Shown piece by piece: positions 22,835 to 33,991 of a stretch of 64,000 bases of DNA. Source of the stretch: Astragalus membranaceus (Eukaryota; Streptophyta; Magnoliopsida; Fabales; Fabaceae); contig CM076846.1 of NCBI GenBank assembly GCA_039519185.1, forward strand, positions 227,094,659-227,158,658, given 5' to 3'. A program made the position numbers and the translations under genes. The notes beneath the pieces are model-generated. The model ran no database searches. It was not told the origin of the DNA and worked only from the letters and a program-made list of their open reading frames with translations. How positions within the stretch are numbered: position 1 is the first letter of the stretch; each line of letters opens with the position of its first letter.

Positions 22835-23345
22835 CTAAAAATACAATAAAAACACTTTAATATATTTAAATAAATAAATAAATAAGTTACACAATTCATA
22901 ATGTCCCCTACGTGATTTCATATTTGGAAATCGTTGAATAATGAGTTCAGCGTCAATGTTATTAAATAAATCTTTTACAATGTAAGTCACTAGACCGTCG
23001 TTGATCAATGTATTCCCCATTCGATTACGCAACCTAGTCTTCACAATCTTCATAGCAGAAAAAGCTCTTTCTACAATTGTTGTTGCAATAGGCAAAATTA
23101 ATCATTGCCAACTTCAAAAGAAGATAAACCATTGATAAACATGTCTTCCAGTTTCAACCATCTTCTCTGAAAGTTTGTTGAGTCCTTTCAAAGAAGTAAA
23201 TTTAACATATACAGGGTGGTTGTGTGAGCGATTGAATATTTATCTCACCCAAACGATCATTAAGTTCTTGAAGTTGCATGTCTAACACAATATAAAATAA
23301 CTCAACATGGTAGTTATGATTGTGTGAGTGTGGTGCATTGAAGTG
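22835..23345 (-). pseudogene. hAT transposase fossil (ZMYM1/TTF-type, C-terminal dimerisation part)
   Basis: The minus strand reads MPIATTIVERAFSAMKIVKT, then RLRNRMGNTLINDGLV and a stop after KSRRGHYEL. This is the hAT dimerisation region of the plant zinc-finger MYM/TTF-type hAT transposase family. Upstream (23345 to 23096) broken frames give YHVELFYIVLDMQLQELNDR and VYLLLKLAMI, which in the family lie N-terminal to this motif, with the sequence between them deleted. Stops and frame changes make it non-functional. It is a relic of a larger autonomous element. Confidence 0.75.
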
Positions 23346-23511
23346 TTGCAAAACTAGGGGTTTAGGTTCAAAAAAAATATTTTTAGGGTGTGCAGTTTTT
23401 TAAATAGGGGTATTTGTGCTGATTTTATTTTTTCGGGGTGTGCAGTTGATCCCTGAGTATACGTGGATCCGCCCTTGTTTATACAAACCTAAATATTAAA
23501 AAGAGATTTTT

Positions 23512-24819
23512 AAATATGTTTTTGGTCCCTATAAAATTTGAGAATTTTAATTGTAGTCCCTATAAAAAATTGGCTTAATTACAGTTTTGGTCCCCCAATT
23601 ATGACCAACTCACGATTTTGGTCCCCAAAGTTTTAATTTGACGATTTGTTGATCCCCCTATTTTCCCAATTTGTAAAATCAAGGTCCCCCTCTTAATTTG
23701 GTCAAAATTAAAACTGACTTTGACTTTCAATCCTACGTGGCAGTCCACGTAGACTGCCACGTAGGCGCACTGTTCCTCTTTTTTTTTTTAAAACTGTTCC
23801 TCCCTCACCCCTCACCCCACCGTGAACCCCTCCCCCCTCCTGAACCATTCCCCCACCGTGACCCCGTCCCCCGACCGTGACCCCCTCCTCCCTCCTGAAC
23901 CCCTCCCCCATTCGCATCTCCCCCCCTCGTTTTCCCATTCCCCTTTGCACCTCCCCCCTCGTTTTCCCCTCCCCCTTCGCACCTCCCCACCTCGTTATCC
24001 CCTTCACCGTCGCTCCCTCTCTGGAATCTCTATCTCTGCGAAGTCTCCCTCTTTGCGATCTTTCTCTCTCTCTCTCTCTGCGAACTCTCTCTCTCTCTGC
24101 GAACTCTCTGCGATCTCTCCCTCTCAAACGCTGGCGCCATCACCATCGCTCTCCCATCTCTCTCTCTGCGAAGGTTTCTCTCTCTCTCTCTCTCTCTCTG
24201 CGAACTCTCTGTGATCTCTCTCTCTCTCTCGTTCCAGATCCGGTGAAAGGGAAAACGAGGGGGGAGGTGCGAAGGGGAAGGGGGAGGGGGGGAGGGGGTC
24301 ACGGTGGGGGAAGGGTTCAGGAGGGGGGAGGGGTTCACGGTGGGGGAAGGGGTGAGGGAGGAACAGTTTTAAAAAAAAAGAGGAACAGTGCGCCTACGTG
24401 GCAGTCTACGTGGACTGCGACGTAGGATAAGTCAGTCAAAATTGACTTTCAATTTTGACCAAATTAAGAGGGGGATCAAAATTGTCTAATTGGGAAAATA
24501 GGGGGATAAAAATCGTCAAATTAAAACTTTGGGGACCAAAATCGTGAGTTGGTCATAATAGGGGGACCAAAACTGTAATTAAGCCTAAAAAATTTAACTC
24601 ACTTTTAGTCCTCATATTTTTCCTGCTCAATCTTTTAGTCCCTTATAACTTTTAATAGCGCTTAGAAGCACTAAGAAAAGACCCAAAAGAGCGTTGTTAC
24701 AAGTCATGGTCGAGAGACTAAAAATATTGACGAAAGAAAATATGAGGGCTAAAAGTGAGTAAATTTTCTTATAGGGATTAAAAACAAATTTCCAAATTTT
24801 ATAGGATCAAAAACATATT
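23512..24819. mobile_element. Older foldback (Mutator-like) element interrupted by a second one
   Basis: Left arm AAATATGTTTTTGGTCCCTA and right arm, ending about 24819, ATAGGATCAAAAACATATT are inverted repeats. The left arm continues through TATAAAATTTG and GTCCCTATAA. The element is split at 23571/24586 by the inner element. No clear flanking duplication was read. Confidence 0.6.
23572..24585. mobile_element. Mutator-type foldback element with 9-bp TSD
   Basis: It starts GGCTTAATTACAGTTTTGGT and ends ACCAAAACTGTAATTAAGCC, exact inverse. The arms stay complementary for about 250 bp and further into the C-rich/G-rich cores, forming a near-complete palindrome. Flanks are TAAAAAATT at 23563-23571 and 24586-24594, a 9-bp duplication typical of Mutator-like elements. 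The centre is CT microsatellite (about 24020-24235) between CCCTCC and GGGGAGG tracts. The ORFs here are low-complexity artefacts. Confidence 0.85.
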
Positions 24820-24834
24820 CAACTGTTTCATCCC

Positions 24835-25195
24835 GACGATTAGAGCATGATCGCTGGAAACAGAGGTTTGAAAATCTCCATTCTTTTCCTGTTAAATCTT
24901 GTTATGTGCTTTTGTTGAATTCGATGCAGCAGGATAGGGTGGATAGCGATATCCAGAGTGCTCTTGTTGATATGTGGCAGTCATATATTCCAACTAAGGT
25001 GGGAGTTTTTGGATGTTGGGGAAGCTTCCAACTCGCAATACTCTTATTTCTAAGGGCATCATCAAGGATCCTCATGGGAAGGATCCTCATGGGTCGTGCT
25101 GCCCTTTTTGTTTTAAGCAGGATAAGTCTATTCCCATTTATTTTTCTCGTGCAGGTGTTCCGGGTTAGTTTGGCTTGATATTCAGAATTGGTTGG
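24835..25195 (+). pseudogene. LINE relic, zinc-binding RT-associated segment (part 1)
   Basis: The plus strand gives YIPTKVGVFGCWGSFQ, a damaged IKDPHG stretch, then in other frames PFCFKQDKS and VSSGLVWLDIQNWLG. These match in order the zf-RVT domain at the C-terminus of plant L1-like LINE polyproteins. It is full of frameshifts. It continues at 26839 after removal of the solo LTR and again at 52865 after removal of the copia element. Confidence 0.6.
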
Positions 25196-26833
25196 TGTTG
25201 TGCTTGATATATATACACAAAAGTATGTCCAACTATACACAATCGTAACAAGTAATAAAGTGAAAGTAGAGTATCGTTCCCACAGAGATTGGATTAATTT
25301 ACAAGTTTAAAATCAATAGTTCACTAGTGGAAGGTAACCAATAAACAATATGGTAGAAATGCAAGAATGTAAACAAACAAAAAATAAACAAGCAAGTAAA
25401 ATTGGGGTTGAAAATATGATGAGAGAGTAGTTGAAATGTTGCCCACTAAGTAAATCACTTTTAACTGTATTATGTTATATACAATGCTGGGAGCATTGGA
25501 TGCTGCAGCATTTGTTGCGTGCCTTTCAGTCACTATCGTCAGGGTTTCGTTACAAGTCTTATGTCTAAGCTTTAAATAAGTTCACTCATGTATATGAAGC
25601 ACCCACAGTATCACCCTATGGACTATGGTATCCTATGTCTAGGTCTTAGCATGGAATAACAAAGTTTCCTTTATTAAACACTTACCCACATTAGTTCTTG
25701 AGTTCTAATCATAAACCATGTCTGAATTTATAATTTACATTCACTTTTAGCTGGCCAATTCTAAAGATAAATATGAAAGAGTTATCATGCAAGAACTAAA
25801 ATGCAAACATCAATATATAATATAAAACTAGTTAAAAGATCATTACAAAGTTTATGGCATCCCAACTACAAGAGAGTTTAGCTTATGCTGAACATTACTA
25901 AGGACATACAAACTAATGTAAATAACATGTTCATATTACTGAAAAACACAAAGGAAAAGAAATAGAGTAGAAGATACACGGTTTAGTTCCCTTTGCATAA
26001 ATCAGCCCTGTAATGCTGCAGCATCGCTTCACAACATCAATGTGCGGGGAGCATTCCTTGTGCAGAATGTAGTTGCGTGAAGGCAGTGGCGTACCCAGGA
26101 CCCCGGGGTAAGGGGTGTCAAATTTTTTAAGGCCAGTGTCAAATGGGTGCAAAACTTGGTCTACTAGTGCAATTTAAAATTTTCAGGGGGTTAAAAAAAA
26201 TTCAGGGGGTTTGGGTTATTTATATAGGGTGGTAGGTGCAATTTTTTTTTCAGGGGGTTCAACTGAACCCCCTTAGCTATAGGTGGGTCCGCCACTGCGT
26301 GAAGGTGAAGGAAGAAGTTGTCAAGTTCTTCCTCTTCCAACGAAACCAGCTCCAATATGATCTTTTAAGTGATAAATTCTGGTCTACTTGTGAATGAGAA
26401 GGTGAAAGGTATTTATAGGCTCTTTGAGTGAGGTCCAATGGTGTATGGACAGGTGTCCCTAAAAAGTAAAAGTTACAAGCTAAAAAGTAAATAGGGTGGT
26501 GCTGAGGTGGCAACTTGGGCCACTTTCATAGCAACTTGACTTTGATGTCATCAATGACGTCAGCAGAGTAATGCTGAAGCATTTCAGTCTACCACGAATG
26601 CTAGGGCATTTCAGTCTGCCATGAATGCTGGGGCATCTAATGTTGTAGCATTGAACAAACACATTAAAATACAATATGGAGCACCAAAAGTGCCAAATGA
26701 TCACAAATCCGTTCCTAACCCTCTTTTACTCAAAACAACACGTATTAACTACTTTAACAATAATATTACTTAGAAACTCACATTGATTTAAGTCTAGAAC
26801 ATATAAATAACTCTATATAAATAAGAGTTATCA
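25196..26833 (-). mobile_element. Solo LTR with 5-bp TSD, inserted in the LINE
   Basis: Bounded by TGTTGTGCTTGATATATA and TAAGAGTTATCA, with GTTGG at 25191-25195 and 26834-26838. Read in the minus direction it starts TGATAACTCTTATTTATATA, typical of legume gypsy LTRs. No gene is present. It carries a hAT MITE (26084-26297) and several short repeats (GCTGGGGCATCTAATG-type). Confidence 0.8.
26084..26297. mobile_element. hAT MITE (214 bp)
   Basis: Ends CAGTGGCGTACCCAGG and GGTGGGTCCGCCACTG, with 8-bp duplications CGTGAAGG at 26076-26083 and 26298-26305. The interior has GGGGGTT-rich tracts and no coding capacity. Confidence 0.9.
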
Positions 26834-26838
26834 GTTGG

Positions 26839-27206
26839 GCATGACGGTTTCAGATACTAGTAGGTGTCGAGCATTTCCGGGCACATGGGTTGCAGTTGGA
26901 ATCCATGAAGGCTTATAGATTGAAGTATTTGATCTGGATGGCGGTCACTTTTTTTTTTGATAAGCAATGTTAGTGCGGGTGGGGGAAATGTTAGTTTCCT
27001 GGGTTTGAATCCGGGACCTCCTTTTTTCACTCATTTGGTGCACTCATTCGGTATCCCTTAGCTCGCCAACTGGTCTACTTTATTGGTGTATCAGGTTTCA
27101 TCAGAACCATACCCTTTTTAGAGGTCAAGTTTTTAATCCGCAGGTGGTTGTTAACCATGTTAAGTTTATAACATGGACTTGGTTCATAAGCATAGAATGT
27201 CGTAAT
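26839..27206 (+). pseudogene. LINE relic (part 2), with a SINE-like insertion
   Basis: Continues the LINE frame after the solo LTR (MTVSDTSRC; LKYLIWMAV) and, after about 27080, YQVSSEPYPF and VVVNHVKFITWTW. Bases 26950-27080 interrupt it. They begin with a T-run and contain GGGTTTGAATCCGGGACC, a B-box-like motif, so a small SINE-like insert is possible. Confidence 0.5.
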
Positions 27207-27211
27207 TTCAC

Positions 27212-28031
27212 TGTTGTTGTTTTATTTAAAAATTATTATAAACAATTTATTATTTTAATTTAAAAATATGAACGTAATTAAGTTCATGCACTTTAAAAAG
27301 GTGCCAATAGTTTGTATGAAACCTTATTTTGTTTTTTATGAGCCGTTAAAAGCATTATACATATTTACATCTGTTTTTGAAACAACAAATAAATTACATA
27401 TTATTAATAATAAAAAGCTTTCACTGTGTTATTGAAATGCTTAGTTTTCGTTACAATTGTTTTTTAATGGTATTCAACTTTGCATTGAATTTATTATGTA
27501 CTCCAACGGACATGTTATGGTTTTATAAAATCAAGTTTTGGAAGTAAAAATAGAGATAAGAATGATATATGTTTTCATCCGTTTTACTTTTGGCATTAAC
27601 ACAATTGATTGTGTTTAATGCTTTTTATAGTACCGTTGGAAATGAGTTGGCATGATTTTTTCATGATAAATAATCAACACTTTGAGGTAATGTGGGAGAG
27701 GAGAAAGGTTTCATATATAGAAATTGATTTTTCAAGAATGTGAGTTTTGTTTTCTTGAGCAGCAAAAGAAAAGATACTTCTCATCGTGAGAAAAGAATAA
27801 GAGTTCCGAGCAGTAAAATAAAGATAATGTAGTGTGAGTTTGGTGGTTTTCCTAGGTGTAGGGAAGATCATATTTTATTTTTGAGAAGGCTGCTTTATCC
27901 GGGGAACGACGAGGCTAGAGACTGCTTGCACACCTTGGGTAGAGCCGCGAAACGTCTTAAAGAGAGCGATCTAGTCCGTGACTCAGCCTATTTTGTTTGT
28001 GTTCGTCGGTGTGTTCGTAATTGTTCCAACA
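27212..28031 (+). repeat. Copia 5' LTR
   Basis: 820 bp. The 3' LTR partner is 52040-52859. It carries the promoter and R/U5 of the dead copia. The ORF with MRRLLYPGNDEARDCL inside it is also seen, altered, in the other LTR and is not a gene. Confidence 0.85.
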
Positions 28032-28269
28032 ATTTTAAGACGATCTATCATCTGCCATTTCAGTCAAGCACGACGCTTCGTTGATGTCTCCAAAGACGCT
28101 CTCGTTGATGTCTCCAAAGGTATGCCTTATATGGTCTACAAAGGTATATATGTCTTATACTCAGTATCTTTCTATTGACAATTTCACTTAGAGTGTCTCG
28201 AAATCAAAGGAAAATGAGAATAAAAATAAAACTTGTAGAAATCCTCCCTCAAGAATTTTTATGACTTGT

Positions 28270-28640
28270 TGAATTGATGTTACAGGTGGATTCAAGGGGT
28301 GGTTGGTAGACAATGGCGTAACACGTCATGTTTGCTATGACAGAAATTTGTTTAAGGCAATTTTGCTGTTTGTTGTTACTAAGACATGAGATGTGAAATT
28401 GATGTTTACCTCTGGAAAAACTAAGGTTCTCAATGATGTTACGTATACCCCAGAGATGAGGAAGAAATTGATTCTAGTTAAATTCCTAACTAAGTTGGGT
28501 TTACTTAAACCATATATGGATAATTTGTATGCCCTTATAAAAATTTCTATCTTTGCAAGGAAGAGTTATATTGCTGATTGATTGTTCAAGTTGGATGTTA
28601 AAATTAATTAATTTATATATTTTGGATTGATTATATTGTG
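28270..28640 (+). pseudogene. Copia gag-pol relic, protease region
   Basis: The plus strand gives GGWLVDNGVTRHVCYDRNLF, where the catalytic D(S/T)G of the copia protease appears as DNG. After a stop come VKLMFTSGKTKVLNDVTYTP and EMRKKLILVKFLTKLGL, then LFKLDVK beyond another stop. Order and motifs are those of TNT1-like polyproteins between protease and integrase. Stops and the lost integrase region show it is dead. Confidence 0.75.
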
Positions 28641-29222
28641 AAATGATTGTACTCATTTATATTGAATATTTGCACAATTTATTCTATAAATTTGTCTATA
28701 TTACGTTTCTATTTTTGATTGCTACTCTGTTATTATTATATTGAATTGAATCTTAAGTATTTAATTTTGGAAAACAAGTATGTTGTCAACAAGATATTTA
28801 TATTGTCTGCGGTTTTCAAATGATTATTGTGTTTTATTTATTTTTTTAAAAATAGGAAAAATATCTTTGGTCATGGTTTGCTTTGAATAAATGGAACTCT
28901 TAAGAATTAGAGATCGAGCAACACGTGAAAAGAAAATTGCTCTTTTAATTGTTATTTATTTATGCATATTTATTTATTTTGTTTTCAAATGATTAGAGTT
29001 CTTTTTGAGATGTGATTCATAGCAAAGGTTTTATATTAAGGTGAATTACGAAAATCGTTTTTCGTTTAAATGTGAAAAATAGTGGGGGTTCTATTTTTTT
29101 TGATAGTGCATTATTAGAACATGTGATTCTAATAATATTTTTTTTTTAAATCGAAGAAAGAAATTCAATTAGATTAAAATGATGACTTTTGCTTTCTCTT
29201 ATTTTGAGAAATTTAATATTGT
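28641..29222. other. AT-rich copia interior, unassigned
   Basis: No motif could be read with confidence. The stretch ends with the left copy of the Ogre TSD, ATTGT (29218-29222). Confidence 0.4.
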
Positions 29223-32200
29223 TGTTGCGCCCGAAAAAGTCCCCGAGGGAATCTTTCTTCGTTTACAACTTTTTTTAAAAAAAATCAATGAAGTCGCCAC
29301 CAATATTTTTTTATAAGGAAAATATTGAAGAAAACCTTTTTGGAAAGCGGATGGCCTTTTGGAAAACCGGAAGATTTGGGTTCGGGGGTCGGTTAGGTAT
29401 GGGGAAGGTTTTAGCACCCCACGCCTCCTTTCTACCGAAAGGGAACCTTTAATTAAACGTGTGGTTTTAAGTGCTGATTTGGAAAATACTTAAATTTGCC
29501 CCTTTTTCGAAGAGAGAATGAAAAGACTTAATGAAAATTTTTATTTTTGGTGAGAAAGGAGGAAAAAGGGTTTTTAGAAAGAAGTGCTTGACGGGACATG
29601 GCCCGCTCCTACGTATCTCCCGGTGCGATGGAGAATTCAAAGCTACGTAGTTCTTGTGTTCTGAAAAGAGTTTTTGTTGTTTTAATCTTTTTGGAGTTTT
29701 TCGCAAAGGGGGTGAGCGTTCGCAGTGACCAAACAACAACGGTTTAGAGTGGTCGCACTACTAACTCTTGTGAAAACGAATTATCATTAACGACCAAACG
29801 GCAACGGCGCGAGTGATGATTAATGATAATCGGTTTTTATTTTGAGCATTGAAAAGGTTTTCGCAATTGGAGGAGAGCGTTTGTGAGGACCAAACAACAA
29901 CGGTTTAGAGTGGCCACACTACTAGTTCCCACAGGAGTGAAATCATCACCCACAATCAAACGGCAACGGCACGAGTGATCATTAGTGATGATTAGTTTTG
30001 ATTTCGACGTTTGAAAAGATTTGTTTTTTTTTTTGAAAAGTGTTTTCGTTGGTTTTAATTGGAGAGAACGTCGTGATGAAAGGAATTTGCAATCGGATTG
30101 ATTTTCGTTCGGGGGAAACATTTATCCATCATTGGGAAAAAAAGTTTGTGAAAAGAAAAGAAAAGAAAATAAATAAATAAGTTTATTTAGGGGAAAAGAA
30201 ATAAAATTTAAAAAAAGAAAGACAGGGGGTGAAATTGTAAAATGGGGGTGCAAATAAAAGGAAGGCTGCATTATTAAAAGGGGGTGCAGATAGTGAGCAG
30301 GCCCACGTTTTTTTGTTTTCTGATGGGCTTAGGGGGGAGGCGTATGAAATAGACTGTGGGGGGTGTGAATAGAAATCTGAAAAATAAAAAAAACGTGAAA
30401 AGACGGAATTGTCCCTGAGTTACTACTATAAAAGCCTAAACCTAAAAAGGGAAACCTAATTTGCTCTCTTCTTCCAAACGGCGCCCACACCCCCCAAATA
30501 ACCAAATCCGATTTTTCCTCCCCTCAAACGGCGCACACCACTCTCAAATCAACCAAATCCGATTCTCTCCTCTCCAATGGCGCGACCCTACCTCCACCTC
30601 CACCACCAAGACCTAACTTCCCCCTCCCTCTCACGGCGCACATGCATCCAAAAAAATCAGCAAACCCTACTTCTTCTCCTTCTAACGGCGCCGTTCCTTT
30701 CCTCCCCTTCCTTGCGATTTAGTGAGAGGGAGAGAACATGAAGGGATGGAAGAAAAAGCGGAATAAAACGACACGAAGGGGAGAAAACGAAATGGTGGTG
30801 GGATCGGTTTCGTGGCCGGCTGGTGGTTCATGGCGGTGGAAGGGGTTTCGGTGGTGGTGTTGGTCGTTGTTCGGTGGTGGGAGAGGGGACGACAGCGGTG
30901 GTTGGGTGGATGGGTAACGGCGAGGCTACGGTGAGGCTGGTTCCGTATAGGAGGTGGCGGCGCGGGGACCGGAACGACCACCGTACGTGGTGGCCGGAGG
31001 TAACCACTATTTTTTTCTCCCCTCGTTTCCTTCCTTTCCTTTTCAAATGTTCAGTTTCCATTTGGCATCATCTCTGTTCCTTATTTTTCGTTTGAAATAC
31101 CATTTGCACTACAACTTATTTTTGCCAAAAGAACACATAGAACGAATGCAAAAATGAGCAACGATGTTGTCTTTTTCACAAAGAAAGAAAGAAAAAAAAA
31201 CCTACAATATTTTCATAAAAATGGCTACTGTTTCCTTACTTTCCTAAGGAAATGTTTGAACCTATTTTTGAGACTATATTATATACATACATGAGTTAAT
31301 AGCAAGTAAAAAAAAACTGAAGAGTAATTAAATCGGGAACGAACCTAGTTCCAAGCCTTTTGAGAAAAGAGTCCTTTTTAATCCTTCTCTTACGGCTTCA
31401 GTTTCCTTTTCTCCAAATTTGTAAACTACTTCTCTATTTTTCTCTCTAATTTGATAGCAGAATAAATTTCGTGTGTCTCTGTTACTGTCTTTTTTTGGTG
31501 CCCCCTTGTTGTGTTTGCTGTTCACAGTATTTATAGGCTGATTGTGTGGTGTAGGTGTGGTGTTGAGCAGGGGATCAAATCTCTAAGGGGACAGATTTCT
31601 GAAGACCAAAACAAACCACCAAGAGGTGGTGTTGCTGCTGCTGCTGCAAAAGCAGCTTTGCTTGTGCAAATTAGGAAAACTCCAAGGAGACAAGAAGAAG
31701 GAAGTTGGAGCTTGTAGCTCAAATTGATTTTCCTCTCTGAGCAACAACAGCAGGGGCGTACATCCCCCTTTTTTGTTTGACCTCTTTTTGTTTATTTTTT
31801 ATGTTTTTTTATGTGTAACAACAAAAAGGAAATAATGTAATTTTGTATTATTTTTTAATAATAATAAAAACAGATTTAAACAAGACACTATTTGACTATT
31901 TCTCCTATTTTCCTCTTTATTGATGACCACTAATTAACCAAAACAAATGAGACCAATAACAATAACGCTAAATTACCAAAAACCTTCAAGCCAAACGCGC
32001 AATTCATTGATTCTCGTACAAGCACGCACTTGACTAGCAGTTTAATTTGCACTAATGAGGATAAATACGCACACTCAAATAAACACGCTTCTGAAAGAGA
32101 CACGCATCTAAACAAACATGCCCACTTAATTAGGAGCCACACGCACATGCGATTAGGACTGACATCACATACGATAAACAAAAAGACTCGCAAACACGAC

Positions 32201-32389
32201 AATAACGAAGCAGTATAAGATCATTAGAATGAGGCGCGTACGCAGTCAAGAGTAATGCGCGTATACCTCGACCTATGTTTTGAGTTTCTTTCAACTGCCA
32301 GACAAAATACCGTTAGAACTTCGTGTTCACGGAAAGACAATTTTTATTTTATTTTTGATAAACTAGTCGGACAAAATTGGGGTATTACA
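29223..32389 (-). repeat. Ogre 3' LTR
   Basis: Nearly identical to 44738-47905. The differences I saw are one base (T at 30746 against C in the partner) and length changes in simple repeats (T-run near 30020, AAAAG near 30155, GCT near 31635). Small predicted ORFs in both LTRs are mirror copies of each other, not genes. Confidence 0.92.
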
Positions 32390-33991
32390 GCTGCCCCTCT
32401 TTATTTCACATTTCGCCAAGAAATATGAATTGGCCTTTTCATATTTGTTGGTGAAATGGAAATAAAGATATAGAAATAACACTAATTTTGTCCGCTCCAG
32501 AAAAGCTCAAATTTTCTTTTTGTTATTTTCCTTTTGAGGAAGGGGGGTTAACACTTGTCGCATTAACGGGAAAGCAGCAAATTGGGAAAAGCGGTAAATT
32601 GGAAAAAGCGGTAAATTGGAAAAAGCGGTAAATTGGGAATTCGGAGGCTGCCTAAAAACCTTCTAACGAACTCTTGTCGAGTCCGAGCTTTGGGGGTGGC
32701 CTTTTCGAGCGGCCGATCAACATCAGGTCCGGAACTGATTTGATCAATGGATTTACGCTATGCCTTAGGCTGACACAACTAATCCGAAGGACTTAACGAA
32801 GTCTGATGGATCCATCGCGCGCTCGTACACGATGTTGTGATCTGTGGAAGGAGTTCACTAACTCTGTATTGATGGAGTTTACTAACTCTGTGTTGATGGA
32901 GTTTACTAACTCTGTGTTGATGGAGTTTACTAACTCTGTTGATGGAGTTTACTAACTCTGTGTTGATGGAGTTTACTAACTCTGTTGATGGAGTTTACTA
33001 ACTCTGTGTTGTGGTGACTTTCTAAAAATGAGATTTTGGGACTCTCTGGTCCGAAGTAACTTCTCTCTTGGATGGTGCATGAAATGCATGCACTTGGGTA
33101 TTTGGGTGCACATGAATGCAATGATTGATTTTGGGCATTTGAAAGTGTAATGCACTACCGTTCGATGCCATGGAGTGACGAATGGTATGGATGATATGAG
33201 AATGATGAATGATATGAAGACGTTGTGTTCTTTTTATGTTCCGTCTCCTGTGATTTTCTCTTTTGTTTTTTGTTTATTCTGTTTGTTTTCTTTAAGCAGC
33301 TTTCTTTTTTCTGCTTATTTGTTTTTTTTTTGGCACTCTTTTTTTGCTGGTTAAATCGATCTGCCGGACGGAGGCTGTTCCAGGACGAGGATCCCGCGAG
33401 GATTGCACACTGGTTCGTCACGACTGTTTTTTTTCGCAATTTTATTTACTTGGGAAATCACTTCTTTCTGTATTTTTTCAAAGATTTCGCAATGATCCTG
33501 TAATGCTCTGAATGTGCACATGTTTTGCAATTCGATTTCATCAATCATAAAAGTTATTATTTTGAAAGAAACTGAATAGATGAAAGCAGAGACACGAAAA
33601 GCACACATATGAAAGAAAAGTTGGACTTTTATTGATATAGAAATTGGACGTGCGGAAAGTCACGCCAACCGAAAGTACATTGCAATCTTTCTTTTAACCT
33701 AAGAAATACAAGAAAAAAGGAACAAATCTCGTGATTTCGTCTCTGAAGTAACGGTGCCCACCGTCCATACTCATAATACTGATCACCCCCTTATCCGAAC
33801 CTTTGGAACGCTGATTGCCTTTTTCTTTTCTCAAGCCCAAGTTTTCTGACCCTAATTTTTGCCTGGATCGCCCTTTGCGGGTTTTCAATCCACCGGGCCA
33901 CTCTGATTTTGCCTAGGTCGCCCTTTGCGGGTTTTCAACCTAGCGAGCTGATTTTTCCTTGGCTTATCTTTCTCTTTTTTCGTCTATTTTT
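32390..33991 (-). other. Ogre 3' untranslated region with tandem repeats
   Basis: Non-coding DNA between the pol stop and the 3' LTR. It contains a 19-bp repeat (AAAGCGGTAAATTGGAAAA type, about 32577-32640) and a 22/24-bp array at 32852-33013. The polypurine tract lies at the LTR border. Confidence 0.8.
32852..33013. repeat. 22/24-bp tandem array in the Ogre 3' UTR
   Basis: About seven units of GATGGAGTTTACTAACTCTG, each followed by TGTT or TT. Unit lengths alternate between 24 and 22 bp. Ogre 3' UTRs are known sources of satellite-like arrays. Confidence 0.88.

Noticed and set aside
23698..24425. ORFs of 130-182 codons with Ser/Pro/Leu or Arg/Glu/Gly repeats
   Set aside because: They are translations of C-rich and CT microsatellite arms of a foldback element and have no domain.
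27881..28084. Small ORF (RRLLYPGNDEARDC...) as a gene
   Set aside because: It is within the copia LTR and a mutated version is present in the other LTR at 52574-52870.
30682..31095. Overlapping ORFs repeated identically at 46201-46614
   Set aside because: Both copies are in the two LTRs of the Ogre element. The frames are on both strands and match no known protein.
32852..33013. Tandem array considered as a CRISPR array
   Set aside because: Units are directly adjacent without variable spacers, and it lies in a retrotransposon UTR.
33225..33608. ORFs of 85-94 codons in the Ogre 3' region
   Set aside because: Phe/Cys-rich or Lys-rich frames of T-rich DNA, with no domain, between pol stop and LTR.
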